A stretch of DNA of 64,000 nt from Pelagibius sp. Alg239-R121 (GTDB lineage: Bacteria; Pseudomonadota; Alphaproteobacteria; Kiloniellales; Kiloniellaceae): NCBI RefSeq assembly GCF_947331435.1, contig NZ_CAMZOF010000008.1:62001-126000 (forward strand), written 5' to 3'. Both the position numbers and the translations under genes were made by a program. Position 1 is the stretch's first letter. Every line of letters starts with the position of its first letter. This document shows positions 18,303 through 25,955 of this stretch, one piece after another. A model generated the notes under the pieces. The model was not told the origin of the DNA, searched no databases, and saw nothing but the letters and a program-made list of their open reading frames with translations.

Positions 18303-20405
18303 ATGCTTTTTGGTCTCTCGGGCGTTGAACTTTCGCTCATTATCGTTTTTGTCCTGCTGTTCGGCGGCATTCTGTCAGGCTATCCGGTTGCCTTCGCGAT
18401 ATCCGGGTCGGCGGCGCTTAGTTTTCTGATCATCGCAATCCTCAGCGAATACGGTTTCCTCTACGTCATGGAAACCCATAACGGTGAACTTGAGAAGGTG
18501 CCTGTATTGGCACAGGGCTGGCAAAAGGCGCTGTTATCTACCCAGTCGACCTGGGCGCAAGGCGTGTTTTCACGTGCCTTCGGCGGCAATGTCGAGACTC
18601 TGCTGGCTGTTCCTATGTTCGTTCTCATGGGTATTGCACTGGAGCGCTCGCGGATCGCCGAGGACCTTCTGATCACCATGGCAAAGCTCTTCGGCACCTT
18701 GCCGGGCGGACTGGCCATCGCTGTGGTCTTCGTGGGCACTCTGCTGGCGGCATCGACCGGCATCGTCGGGGCAACGGTCGTGACCATGGGGCTGATTTCA
18801 CTGCCGACCATGTTGCGCTACGGCTATTCCAAGTCGCTTTCGACCGGCGTCATTGCCACCTCAGGCACGCTCGGTCAGATCATTCCGCCGTCTATCGTGA
18901 TCGTGCTGCTCGGCTCGATCGTTGGGGACATGTATGCCATCGGGCAGGAGAGCAGAGCACAGGAACTTGGGGTCACGGTTCTGGAAATGTTGGGTGAGCC
19001 TGCGGTTCTCTCGACGGGCACTCTGTTCAAGGCTGCCTTCATTCCGGGTGTGGTGCTGGCGCTGCTTTATGCCGGTTATGCCTTCATCTTTGCCCTTCTC
19101 AAGCCAGACCAGGCGCCTCCCGTCGACTTGACCAAGAGTGACGAGTTTCACTTGGTGACTTACTACGGTGGCAGCAGCGGTCGTATGGTTGCGGCGGTGA
19201 TCGGGCCGATATTTGCCCTTGCTTTGATTTGGATCCTCTTTGCCTGGGGTGGGGTTGCCGGTTCCATGGTCGTCGATGGTGCGCTCAAGAGCGGACCGAT
19301 AGAGCATGGCACCATGGCCGCGGTTCTGTTGATCGGGTCCCTTTATTTCCTCGCTCTGTCATTGCGCCCACAGCATCCGCGCCGGCCTTTGTTGATAGGC
19401 TTAGCAGGCCTGGCGCTAATGGTGGTGGCCGACAGCCTGTTTGTCGAACCAGATGCCTCTGGCGGCACACGGTTTCTGTACTTCTTCATCCCGGCCGTGC
19501 TGATTGTCTACGGTCTACGCGCGGCTCTCCCGCGGCTTCTGGAAGTCGAAGCGCTGAGGGTTGTTTCACCACCGGTGATTCTGATTGTTGCAGTCTTGGG
19601 TTCGATCCTGGGAGGTGTGACCAATCCCACGGCGGCCGCGTCGCTGGGGGCGGCCGGTGCAATCATGCTGGCGGCGACGCGACGGCTCCAGGATTCCGGA
19701 CAGAAGGGGAAGATCATCGTCTGGTCCGCCCTGGCGATCATTATCATGCTGTTGCTGCGTGGTAACTTCGACCTCAGAATGACCCTGGACAACATCAGCT
19801 TTGAGGATCGCGTCGCGATCTTCTTGGCGATCGTCACCTATCATGTTGCGGTCTTCGGCCTGCTTTATTCCTGCTGGATCCTGATGCGCGACGGCACCAT
19901 GAAAGCGGTGGTTCAGGAAACCACCAAGGTGACCTCAATGGTGTTTGTCATCCTGATCGGGTCGCTGTTCCTCAGTCTGACCATCAGGTCTTTCGGTGGC
20001 GAGCACTACATCCAGGAGAGCCTGCGTTCCTTTAATGATCCGCTGACTCTGTTGCTGGTGGTCATGCTGGTGCTGTTTCTCCTGGGTTTCGTGCTCGACT
20101 TCATCGAGATCATCTTTATCGTCATTCCGATTGTGGGTCCGGTCATTTATGCCGCCGACCCCTCGGTGATGCCGCCGGAGTGGATCACGATCCTGATCGC
20201 AGTGAACCTTCAGACGTCGTTCATCACGCCGCCGTTTGGCTTCGCCCTGTTCTATCTCCGTGGCGTGGCACCACCGGGTGTGACGACGCTGGACATATAT
20301 CGCGGGGTGGTGCCCTTCGTGTTCATTCAGATCATCGGCCTTGCACTCCTCTGGTACTTCCCTGGAATCGTGACCTTCTTGCCGGATTTGCTGCCGCAAA
20401 GTTAG
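18303..20405 (+). CDS. TRAP transporter large permease subunit (DctM-like), enlarged
   Basis: The transport-active membrane subunit. At 700 residues it is about 270 longer than classical DctM (about 430). The N-terminal half (GGILSGYPVAFAISG to LIGAGYAF-like segments near 260) and the C-terminal part (ILGSILGGVTNPTAAASLGAAGAIML, about 430-455; FIEIIFIVIPIVGPV and NLQTSFITPPFGFALFY, about 600-640) are recognisable. Between them, about residues 285-415 form an insertion with several extra hydrophobic segments, and further added sequence lies around 470-520. Large DctM forms are known in TakP-type and related systems. A hairpin follows the gene. Confidence 0.92.
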   Translation: MLFGLSGVELSLIIVFVLLFGGILSGYPVAFAISGSAALSFLIIAILSEYGFLYVMETHNGELEKVPVLAQGWQKALLSTQSTWAQGVFSRAFGGNVETLLAVPMFVLMGIALERSRIAEDLLITMAKLFGTLPGGLAIAVVFVGTLLAASTGIVGATVVTMGLISLPTMLRYGYSKSLSTGVIATSGTLGQIIPPSIVIVLLGSIVGDMYAIGQESRAQELGVTVLEMLGEPAVLSTGTLFKAAFIPGVVLALLYAGYAFIFALLKPDQAPPVDLTKSDEFHLVTYYGGSSGRMVAAVIGPIFALALIWILFAWGGVAGSMVVDGALKSGPIEHGTMAAVLLIGSLYFLALSLRPQHPRRPLLIGLAGLALMVVADSLFVEPDASGGTRFLYFFIPAVLIVYGLRAALPRLLEVEALRVVSPPVILIVAVLGSILGGVTNPTAAASLGAAGAIMLAATRRLQDSGQKGKIIVWSALAIIIMLLLRGNFDLRMTLDNISFEDRVAIFLAIVTYHVAVFGLLYSCWILMRDGTMKAVVQETTKVTSMVFVILIGSLFLSLTIRSFGGEHYIQESLRSFNDPLTLLLVVMLVLFLLGFVLDFIEIIFIVIPIVGPVIYAADPSVMPPEWITILIAVNLQTSFITPPFGFALFYLRGVAPPGVTTLDIYRGVVPFVFIQIIGLALLWYFPGIVTFLPDLLPQS

Positions 20406-20440
20406 CGACTGCAAGGTTAAGGCGTTAGAGCGGAAAAATT

Positions 20441-20477
20441 GAAACGGACTCTCGTTCCTGGAATGAGAGTCCGTTTC
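20441..20477. terminator. Hairpin between dctM and tag (convergent)
   Basis: An inverted repeat GAAACGGACTCTC / GAGAGTCCGTTTC with a further inner pairing (GTTCC/GGAAT) lies between two genes that face each other. Upstream of it on the plus strand is AAAAATT, which on the minus strand becomes a T-rich run after the stem. It therefore fits best as the terminator of the minus-strand tag operon and may also stop the TRAP transcript. Confidence 0.7.
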
Positions 20478-20516
20478 ACGTTTAAGCTCATGTTCGAAGA
20501 CCAGGTAAATCAGGAA

Positions 20517-21128
20517 TTAGGGTCCCGGGCGCGTGAAGCCCTTGCGGGCGGCATCGACGTTGGCCCGGATCACGCAGTCTTCAGCATGATCATTGATCAG
20601 TCCCATAGCTTGCATGAAGGCGTAAACGGTCGTCGGTCCGACGAATTTCCAGCCTCGCTTTTTCAGGTCCTTCGAGAGGGCTATCGATGCCGCTGAGGTC
20701 GATGCCGTCTGCGGCGCCGTGAGTTCATCGCTTCCCGGTTCGAAACGCCAGAAGAAGGCTGCTAGCGAACCTTCTTGCTCGGCGATTTTCTGTGCCTGGA
20801 GCGCATTATTGATAACCGCTTCGATCTTACCGCGATGGCGGACGATGCCTTCGTCCTGCAGTAGGTGTTGTACGTCGTGTTGGGTGAAACGGGCGATCCG
20901 GTCGAAATCGAAATCATGAAAAGCGGCACGGAAGTTTTCACGCTTGGACAGGATGGTGCGCCAACTCAGTCCTGATTGAAAAGACTCCAGGCAGAGCTTC
21001 TCGAACAGGTCTCGATCATCACTGACCGGGTAACCCCATTCAGTATCATGGTAGCCAATGAATTCCGGCGCGGTGCCGCTCCAACGGCAGCGAAGTTTTT
21101 CGTCCGGCCCCAATATTGATGTGTTCAA
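20517..21128 (-). CDS. tag: DNA-3-methyladenine glycosylase I
   Basis: Tag removes 3-methyladenine from alkylated DNA. The 203-residue protein shows the family start CRWSGTAPEFIGYHDTEWG, the segment LCLESFQSGLSWRTIL, and the C-terminal NDHAEDCVIR. The Cys and His near the N-terminus and the His and Cys near the C-terminus are the zinc ligands that lock the termini together. It is the last gene of a minus-strand run tetR-yciI-tag, with a 57-base gap after the YciI gene, and may share TetR control. Confidence 0.95.
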   Translation of the reverse strand: MNTSILGPDEKLRCRWSGTAPEFIGYHDTEWGYPVSDDRDLFEKLCLESFQSGLSWRTILSKRENFRAAFHDFDFDRIARFTQHDVQHLLQDEGIVRHRGKIEAVINNALQAQKIAEQEGSLAAFFWRFEPGSDELTAPQTASTSAASIALSKDLKKRGWKFVGPTTVYAFMQAMGLINDHAEDCVIRANVDAARKGFTRPGP

Positions 21129-21184
21129 GTGTCTCGTGTCCCTGTGTCGAAAGAATTAGAGGAAAAGAGCGTTTCGGACGCGCT

Positions 21185-21472
21185 TTACTCAAGCAGAAAT
21201 GCCAAGCGTTCGTCGGCCTTCGCCGGTGAAATTTCGAGAATTTCCGCGCTTACGATGTTCTCTGCGACAAAGGGGTCATCGTTCACCCGGTTTTCGAGTT
21301 CTTGCAGCGAGGTGTTGTGTGCCACAATTCCACCTCCCGCATTGGGTTGTAGACTGCCGACCAGCAGAAACACACCGTCATCGAGACCGCGTTTGATCCA
21401 TTCTTTATGACCGTTCATGAATTGTCCGGCATGGCTTTTATTGCTGGAAAACTTGAGCAACACGATGAACAT
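21185..21472 (-). CDS. YciI family protein
   Basis: A 95-residue dimeric ferredoxin-fold protein of the YciI group. It begins MFIVLLKFSSNKSHAGQFM, with the conserved His of the family in the following GHKEWIKRGLDDGVFLLVGS, and contains the DPFVAENI motif near residue 63. The function of most members is unknown; some resemble muconolactone isomerase-like enzymes. It starts 15 bases after the TetR stop, so the regulator and this gene are almost certainly co-transcribed. Confidence 0.85.
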   Translation of the reverse strand: MFIVLLKFSSNKSHAGQFMNGHKEWIKRGLDDGVFLLVGSLQPNAGGGIVAHNTSLQELENRVNDDPFVAENIVSAEILEISPAKADERLAFLLE

Positions 21473-21487
21473 GCGAAGTGGTCTCCT

Positions 21488-22090
21488 TTAGACAGATTGT
21501 TCCGGGGCTCTAGCATCTGCGGCGTCTCTTACGCAGGCGCTTAGCCAATCGCACATGGCGTCGACCTCCTGCCGGATAAACTTCTCGTCGTGGAAGGCGC
21601 TGGCCAATGTCGCGACACCCTGGCTGCGGGCAAGAAGATGCATTGCCAGGTCGTCAGCATCTGCCGCACGGCCGAGGAGTGAAAACTGCCGGCACAGCCA
21701 GGTCCGAAACAGCGTAAAGAGCTCGTTTGCCTGGGCTTGCGAGACATGGTTCAACTTGGCCAGTTCGCTGGTCAGTGTGCCGACCGGGCAGCCGTATCGT
21801 TTTATATCAGCCTTGTTCGCGACCAGAATATGGATGAAGCAGCGGATGCGACCTGCTGGATCTTTGCCTTCGATGTCCCACTGCTCCAGCATCGCCCTGG
21901 TCTTCGCCAGTCGAGCTCCAATCACAGCATCGAGGATTTCATCCTTTGTTTTGAAGTGATAGTAGAAATTTCCCCGTGAAATCTGCACGGCCTCTGCGAT
22001 GTGTGAAAAAGAGGTGTGCTCGAAGCCCTGCCGGTAGAACAGTTGGTCTGCCGCTTCGACGATGTGATCGCGTGTTGTCGTTTTGCTCAT
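21488..22090 (-). CDS. TetR family transcriptional regulator
   Basis: A 200-residue repressor with an N-terminal helix-turn-helix (about 8-55: IVEAADQLFYRQGF to ISRGNFYYHFKTKDEIL). The ligand-binding half contains GCPVGTLTSELAKL (about 98-111), a motif of the TetR subgroup that includes AcuR- and NemR-like sensors of reactive small molecules; a Cys sits in that motif. Two matching palindromes lie 96-140 bases upstream, with no divergent gene, so autoregulation of the tetR-yciI-tag operon is the simplest reading. The inducer is unknown. Confidence 0.9.
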   Translation of the reverse strand: MSKTTTRDHIVEAADQLFYRQGFEHTSFSHIAEAVQISRGNFYYHFKTKDEILDAVIGARLAKTRAMLEQWDIEGKDPAGRIRCFIHILVANKADIKRYGCPVGTLTSELAKLNHVSQAQANELFTLFRTWLCRQFSLLGRAADADDLAMHLLARSQGVATLASAFHDEKFIRQEVDAMCDWLSACVRDAADARAPEQSV

Positions 22091-22185
22091 CGATACACCT
22101 CTTCAGCCAGCGAAGGTTTGTATGTCGGACCGTGTGGGGTTCCTGACTCAGACCAAGGGAAGAGCTCAGTCAGTTGCAGTAATGT

Positions 22186-22205
22186 TGTAGGACGTTCGTC
22201 CTACA
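22186..22205. promoter_or_regulatory. TetR operator 1
   Basis: A perfect inverted repeat TGTAGGACG-TT-CGTCCTACA, 96 bases upstream of the tetR start codon. It shares the core TARGACGNNCGTCYTA with a second site 26 bp away centre to centre. The paired arrangement next to a tetR gene indicates the operator of that repressor. Confidence 0.75.
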
Positions 22206-22213
22206 GTGGAAAA

Positions 22214-22229
22214 TAAGACGGTCGTCCTA
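22214..22229. promoter_or_regulatory. TetR operator 2
   Basis: The imperfect palindrome TAAGACGGTCGTCCTA matches operator 1 in both half-sites (TARGACG / CGTCYTA). The centre-to-centre spacing of 26 bp is about two and a half helical turns, which would put the two bound dimers on opposite faces of the DNA. Confidence 0.7.
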
Positions 22230-22320
22230 ATTTGTCAAGATCCAGGGGATGGGCCTGAAAGATGTGCCTGCACCAGGCGACCTGAATTTGATCTGTCACG
22301 CGAGCCTGCCAGCCATCTAT

Positions 22321-22384
22321 CCCACAGGTCACCTGTCTCACAGGTCACCTATGCCACAGGACATCTAGCCCACAGGTCATTCAA
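22321..22384. repeat. Four tandem 16-bp repeats
   Basis: Four contiguous units start at 22321, 22337, 22353 and 22369. The first reads CCCACAGGTCACCTGT and all share the pattern SCACAGGWCAYYT with only a few changes; the fourth decays at its end. Sixteen is not a multiple of three, so this is not a coding repeat, and there are no spacers, so it is not a CRISPR. The array lies in the 291-base gap between the TetR operators and the end of the bpt gene; that gap holds no supportable gene. Confidence 0.85.
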
Positions 22385-22496
22385 TCCTGCAGAAACTCTG
22401 CACAGATCAGAACCCATTGCGTTTCATTGGAGGCGGAAAGGCGAGTTCGAATTGGCAGCTATTGCGAGGTTTGCCGAGAAGCAGAACGTCGATCGC

Positions 22497-23255
22497 TCAG
22501 GCGGTGAAAACTTCCCAGCCGTCCCGTGAAAACCGCTGGATCGGGCGGAAGCGGGTCTTGTAGGACATCTTGGGCGAGTCCTTGATCCAGTAACCCAGAT
22601 AGACGTAAGGCAGGCCTTTCTCGACCGCAGCTTGGATAAGCCATAGCACCATGTAACTGCCGAGGCTGTCGGTTTCCAGATCTGGGTCGAAGAAGCTGTA
22701 GACGGCAGAGGGACCATCGACCAGCCAGTCAACCAGGCATGCGGCGATCAGGCGCCCGTCCGCTTCCCGAAATTCAACCACGCTGGTGTTGAGCCGGCTG
22801 TGCTCAATCATACCGCTGTAGTCGTCGAAGCGCATTCCGATCATCTCGCCGTCCGCGTGGCGGGAGGTCAGGTAGAGATCGAACAGGGCATATTGTTCGC
22901 GCGTTGCCACTGCGGCCTGCTCGATGATCCGCAGGCCCTCATTGCGTTTCTGGACCCGCTTCAGGGATTTGCCCGGCTGAAACTCTCCAGCCACAACCCG
23001 GACCGGTACACAGGCCTGGCAACCGCTGCAGGCTGGACGGTAAGCGAAAAAATGACTGCGCCGGAAGCCGGCCCTTGAGAGCAGGTCGTATTGCTCGACC
23101 GCATTTGCGCCGGCGATATCGGTCATAACCTTGCGCTCCCACTTGCCCTCTAAATAAGGACAGGGGGTTTCCGGCAGGGCGCAGTAAACCTGCGGCGGGG
23201 CATGCCAATGAGATGCCGCCGTACCCGGTTGCGCAGAGCTGTTATCAAGTTTCAT
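22497..23255 (-). CDS. bpt: Aspartate/glutamate leucyltransferase (arginyltransferase family)
   Basis: This enzyme attaches an aminoacyl residue from tRNA to N-terminal Asp or Glu, marking proteins for ClpS/ClpAP degradation (N-degron pathway). The 252-residue protein has the ATE N-terminal domain with paired cysteines (CALPETPCPYLEG; YRPACSGCQACVPVRV) and the C-terminal GNAT-like domain with HADGEMIGMRFDDY and YVYLGYWIKDSPKMSYK. Length and motifs match bacterial Bpt; whether it transfers Leu or Arg cannot be read from the sequence. Confidence 0.93.
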   Translation of the reverse strand: MKLDNSSAQPGTAASHWHAPPQVYCALPETPCPYLEGKWERKVMTDIAGANAVEQYDLLSRAGFRRSHFFAYRPACSGCQACVPVRVVAGEFQPGKSLKRVQKRNEGLRIIEQAAVATREQYALFDLYLTSRHADGEMIGMRFDDYSGMIEHSRLNTSVVEFREADGRLIAACLVDWLVDGPSAVYSFFDPDLETDSLGSYMVLWLIQAAVEKGLPYVYLGYWIKDSPKMSYKTRFRPIQRFSRDGWEVFTA

Positions 23256-23360
23256 CGGCGCTCTCTCGCTGAAACCGTCAGAGCTTATCGCGCTTTGACG
23301 AAAAGCGGCAGCAGAAACTTGTCCGGAGAATTAAACGAGGATTTGGACCACGGAGCATTT

Positions 23361-24323
23361 CTACTGCGCCTCTTCGTAGCCGAAATAGTCATGCCCCAGT
23401 TCACCATGAACTTTAATCAGCGTTTGTTGAATCCAATCGAGAAACTCATGCAACCCGCTCTTTACGACGGAGTCCGCGGTTTGATTGACCAACCCGCTGC
23501 GTAATGCATCCAACTGTTCGAGCGCGCCCACACCCTGCCGAAGATCATAAGTTGTCTTCAAGTCATGCAGCAGTGCCTCCATCTGCGCGACGCAGGCACG
23601 GACAGACCGGGGAAACCTTTTGTGGAACAGGAGGAAACCGGTCACATCCGTGGGTGTCATTCCACTGGGATGAATCCGTCGGAAGGCGTGGTAACCGGCA
23701 GCTGATCGCAGAACCGAATTCCATTGGCTGACGTCCAGCGGTGAACCGACGTTGTCAACGGAGGGCAGCAACAGGTGGTACTTCACATCCAAAAGGCGGG
23801 TGGCCTGGTCGGCACGCTCGATCCAGCGGCCAAGCTGATAGAAATACCAGCCTTCATCCCGGTAAAAGGTGCCCTCGGTAATTCCCGTGTGTGTCTGGCA
23901 AGCTTCTTTGATAAAGGAGCAGAAGCGTGCGATGCGCGGCTCGGCCAAGTTGGCGCGGGTCATGGCCCGCAGATGGTTGTAGAGAATGTTGAGCTGGATC
24001 CACATCTCGGTGGAGATTAGCGGGCGGAGAGTCCGGGCATTTTCCCGCGCCATATGGATCGAGGAGATGATGGACGAAGGGTTGTGCTGGTCGAGGGCGT
24101 AGAAATAGAGAACGTTTTCGGCCGTGGCTTCCTGGCCGGTCTCTGCAAACCGCTCCTCGTCCCGGTACAGCTGCAGGATCGATTGCCAGTTCTGTCCACC
24201 GCGGCTATCGCGGCTGAAAGTTTCGTTTACGTCCAAAACACGGGCTAGATTTTCTGTCCGTTCGACGTATCTAGCGAGCCAATAGACCGCTTCGGCATAG
24301 CGAGAGAGAAGATGCTTACTCAA
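23361..24323 (-). CDS. Alpha-E domain protein (DUF403)
   Basis: An all-helical protein of the alpha-E family, here about 320 residues. Its start pattern LLSRYAEAVYWLARYVERTENLARVLDV is the family signature. I place the start at the TTG at 24323, inside the overlap TTGAGTAA with the end of the ATP-grasp gene; a longer frame reaches an ATG at 24371. Alpha-E proteins almost always accompany the circularly permuted ATP-grasp protein encoded just upstream, and the pair is predicted to make or modify a small peptide. The transglutaminase and protease genes usually found next are absent here. Confidence 0.88.
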   Translation of the reverse strand: MSKHLLSRYAEAVYWLARYVERTENLARVLDVNETFSRDSRGGQNWQSILQLYRDEERFAETGQEATAENVLYFYALDQHNPSSIISSIHMARENARTLRPLISTEMWIQLNILYNHLRAMTRANLAEPRIARFCSFIKEACQTHTGITEGTFYRDEGWYFYQLGRWIERADQATRLLDVKYHLLLPSVDNVGSPLDVSQWNSVLRSAAGYHAFRRIHPSGMTPTDVTGFLLFHKRFPRSVRACVAQMEALLHDLKTTYDLRQGVGALEQLDALRSGLVNQTADSVVKSGLHEFLDWIQQTLIKVHGELGHDYFGYEEAQ

Positions 24324-25767
24324 GAACCCAGGTATCCTTTGAACCGCCGCCTTGCGAAGAATTAACGACAATCGACCCTTTGGTCAGGGCGACGCGGGAA
24401 AGGCCGCCTGGAAGGATCCAGGTTGACTTGCCGGTCACCGCAAAGGGTCGGAGGTCAACATGCCGTGGTTCGATGCCGGCGTCGACCAGGGTCGGGCACA
24501 CCGACAGATTGATCATCGGTTGGCTGATGTAGTTGGAAGGATCCTCCACCAATTGCCGCCGGCATTCCTCAAGGGCTTCAGCCGAGGCCCGTGGACCAAT
24601 AGTGATGCCGTAGCCACCGGCTTCCCCGACCGGTTTGACAACCAGCTTGTCGAGATTGGAAAGCGTGTAGTTCAGGCCTTCTGTTTCCCGGCAAATATGG
24701 GTTTCGACATTGTCGATGATCTGATCTTCGTCCAGGTAGTACTTGATGATGCGAGGCATGTAGGCGTAGACGGCTTTATCGTCTGCCACCCCGGTCCCTA
24801 CAGCGTTGGCCAGGGCGACATTGCCCTTGCGATAGGCACTCATCAGGCCCGGCGCGCCCAGCATGGAATCCGGGTTGAAGACCTCCGGGTCCAGAAAATC
24901 GTCATTGATCCGCCGATACACGACATGGACTTCACGCAGGCCGTTGACCGTCTTCATGTAGACACGGTCGTTTTCTACCGCGAGATCCCGGCCTTCGACC
25001 AATGGCACGCCCATTTCGCGAGCCAGGAAGATGTGCTCGAAATAGGCGGAATTGTAGGTGCCCGGCGACAGCAGTACGACCTGCGGGTCCAGAACGGAAT
25101 CCGGCGCCATTTCAGTCAGGGCTTCGTGGAGTTTCTGGCCGTAGTTCGAAACCGAACGGATCCCGATGTTGCTCATTAGATCAGGGAAAATCCGCTGCAT
25201 CAGGTGCCGGTTTTCGACCACGTACGATACACCGGACGGCGAACGGGCATTGTCTTCTAACACATAGAAACCGCCGTCGTCCCCGCGAACAAGATCCGTT
25301 CCGTTGATGTGAACGTAATTCTTGTAGGCAACGTCCAGGCCTTCCATTTCCGGCCTGTAACCAGGATTTCCAAGTACCAGGTCCTTGGGAATAATGCCGT
25401 CGCGCAGAATCTTCTGGTCGTGATAGATGTCCCAGAGAAAGCAGTTCAGAGCGGTGACCCGCTGCGCGACCCCACGTTCCAGAAAAGCCCAGTCCTCCGC
25501 CGAAATGACACGGGGAATCACATCGAAGGGCAAGATCCGGTCGATGGCTTCTTTTTGGGTGTAGACCGTAAAGGTGATGCCGAAGTTGTAGAGCTCCAGT
25601 TCGGCATCCCGTGCCCGGTTACGCAATTCATCGACGGGAAGCTGGCCAAGTCGATAGCGGACCGGCTTGGTATGTGCTGCGAGTGACGCGTCTTTGCCGA
25701 GCATCTCGCAGTAAAAGTCATTCGGATCGTAACTATCGAGCAGGCGCACGTGCTCTGTTTCGGTCAT
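24316..25767 (-). CDS. Circularly permuted type 2 ATP-grasp protein (DUF404/DUF407)
   Basis: The 483-residue protein belongs to the circularly permuted ATP-grasp group, predicted peptide-bond-forming ligases. Recognisable stretches are the N-terminal DPNDFYCEMLG, RILPFDVIPRVISAEDW (about 98-114), and VLGNPGYRPEMEG (about 150-165). Further on are VLEDNARSPSGVSYVVENR (about 190-210), LSPGTYNSAYFEHIFLAREMG, and LVVKPVGEAGGYGITIGP (about 385-402), which carries the nucleotide-binding Lys and glycine loop. It overlaps the alpha-E gene and shares its transcript. Its substrate is unknown. Confidence 0.93.
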   Translation of the reverse strand: MTETEHVRLLDSYDPNDFYCEMLGKDASLAAHTKPVRYRLGQLPVDELRNRARDAELELYNFGITFTVYTQKEAIDRILPFDVIPRVISAEDWAFLERGVAQRVTALNCFLWDIYHDQKILRDGIIPKDLVLGNPGYRPEMEGLDVAYKNYVHINGTDLVRGDDGGFYVLEDNARSPSGVSYVVENRHLMQRIFPDLMSNIGIRSVSNYGQKLHEALTEMAPDSVLDPQVVLLSPGTYNSAYFEHIFLAREMGVPLVEGRDLAVENDRVYMKTVNGLREVHVVYRRINDDFLDPEVFNPDSMLGAPGLMSAYRKGNVALANAVGTGVADDKAVYAYMPRIIKYYLDEDQIIDNVETHICRETEGLNYTLSNLDKLVVKPVGEAGGYGITIGPRASAEALEECRRQLVEDPSNYISQPMINLSVCPTLVDAGIEPRHVDLRPFAVTGKSTWILPGGLSRVALTKGSIVVNSSQGGGSKDTWVLE

Positions 25768-25955
25768 GCAATACCCCTGACTAATTCGCCTGTTCTCATT
25801 ACAGCGTATCAGGTTGCTATCGCAATTTGCGGCGTTAACGACCCGTCGCCGTATTTAATTGAGTTCAGTATTGCAGCTAACTGCTGTACTGCGCCAGCAC
25901 GGAATGAAATTCAGCGATTAGAGAGGTGACCTTGCCTCCTAACTCTACGTGGGAG

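Noticed and set aside
22321-22384. CRISPR-like array
   Set aside because: The units are contiguous without spacers, and there are only four copies of 16 bases.
22206-22529. 107-codon plus-strand frame between the TetR operators and bpt
   Set aside because: It overlaps the second operator and the end of bpt, and its reading frame runs through the 16-bp tandem repeats in shifting phase.
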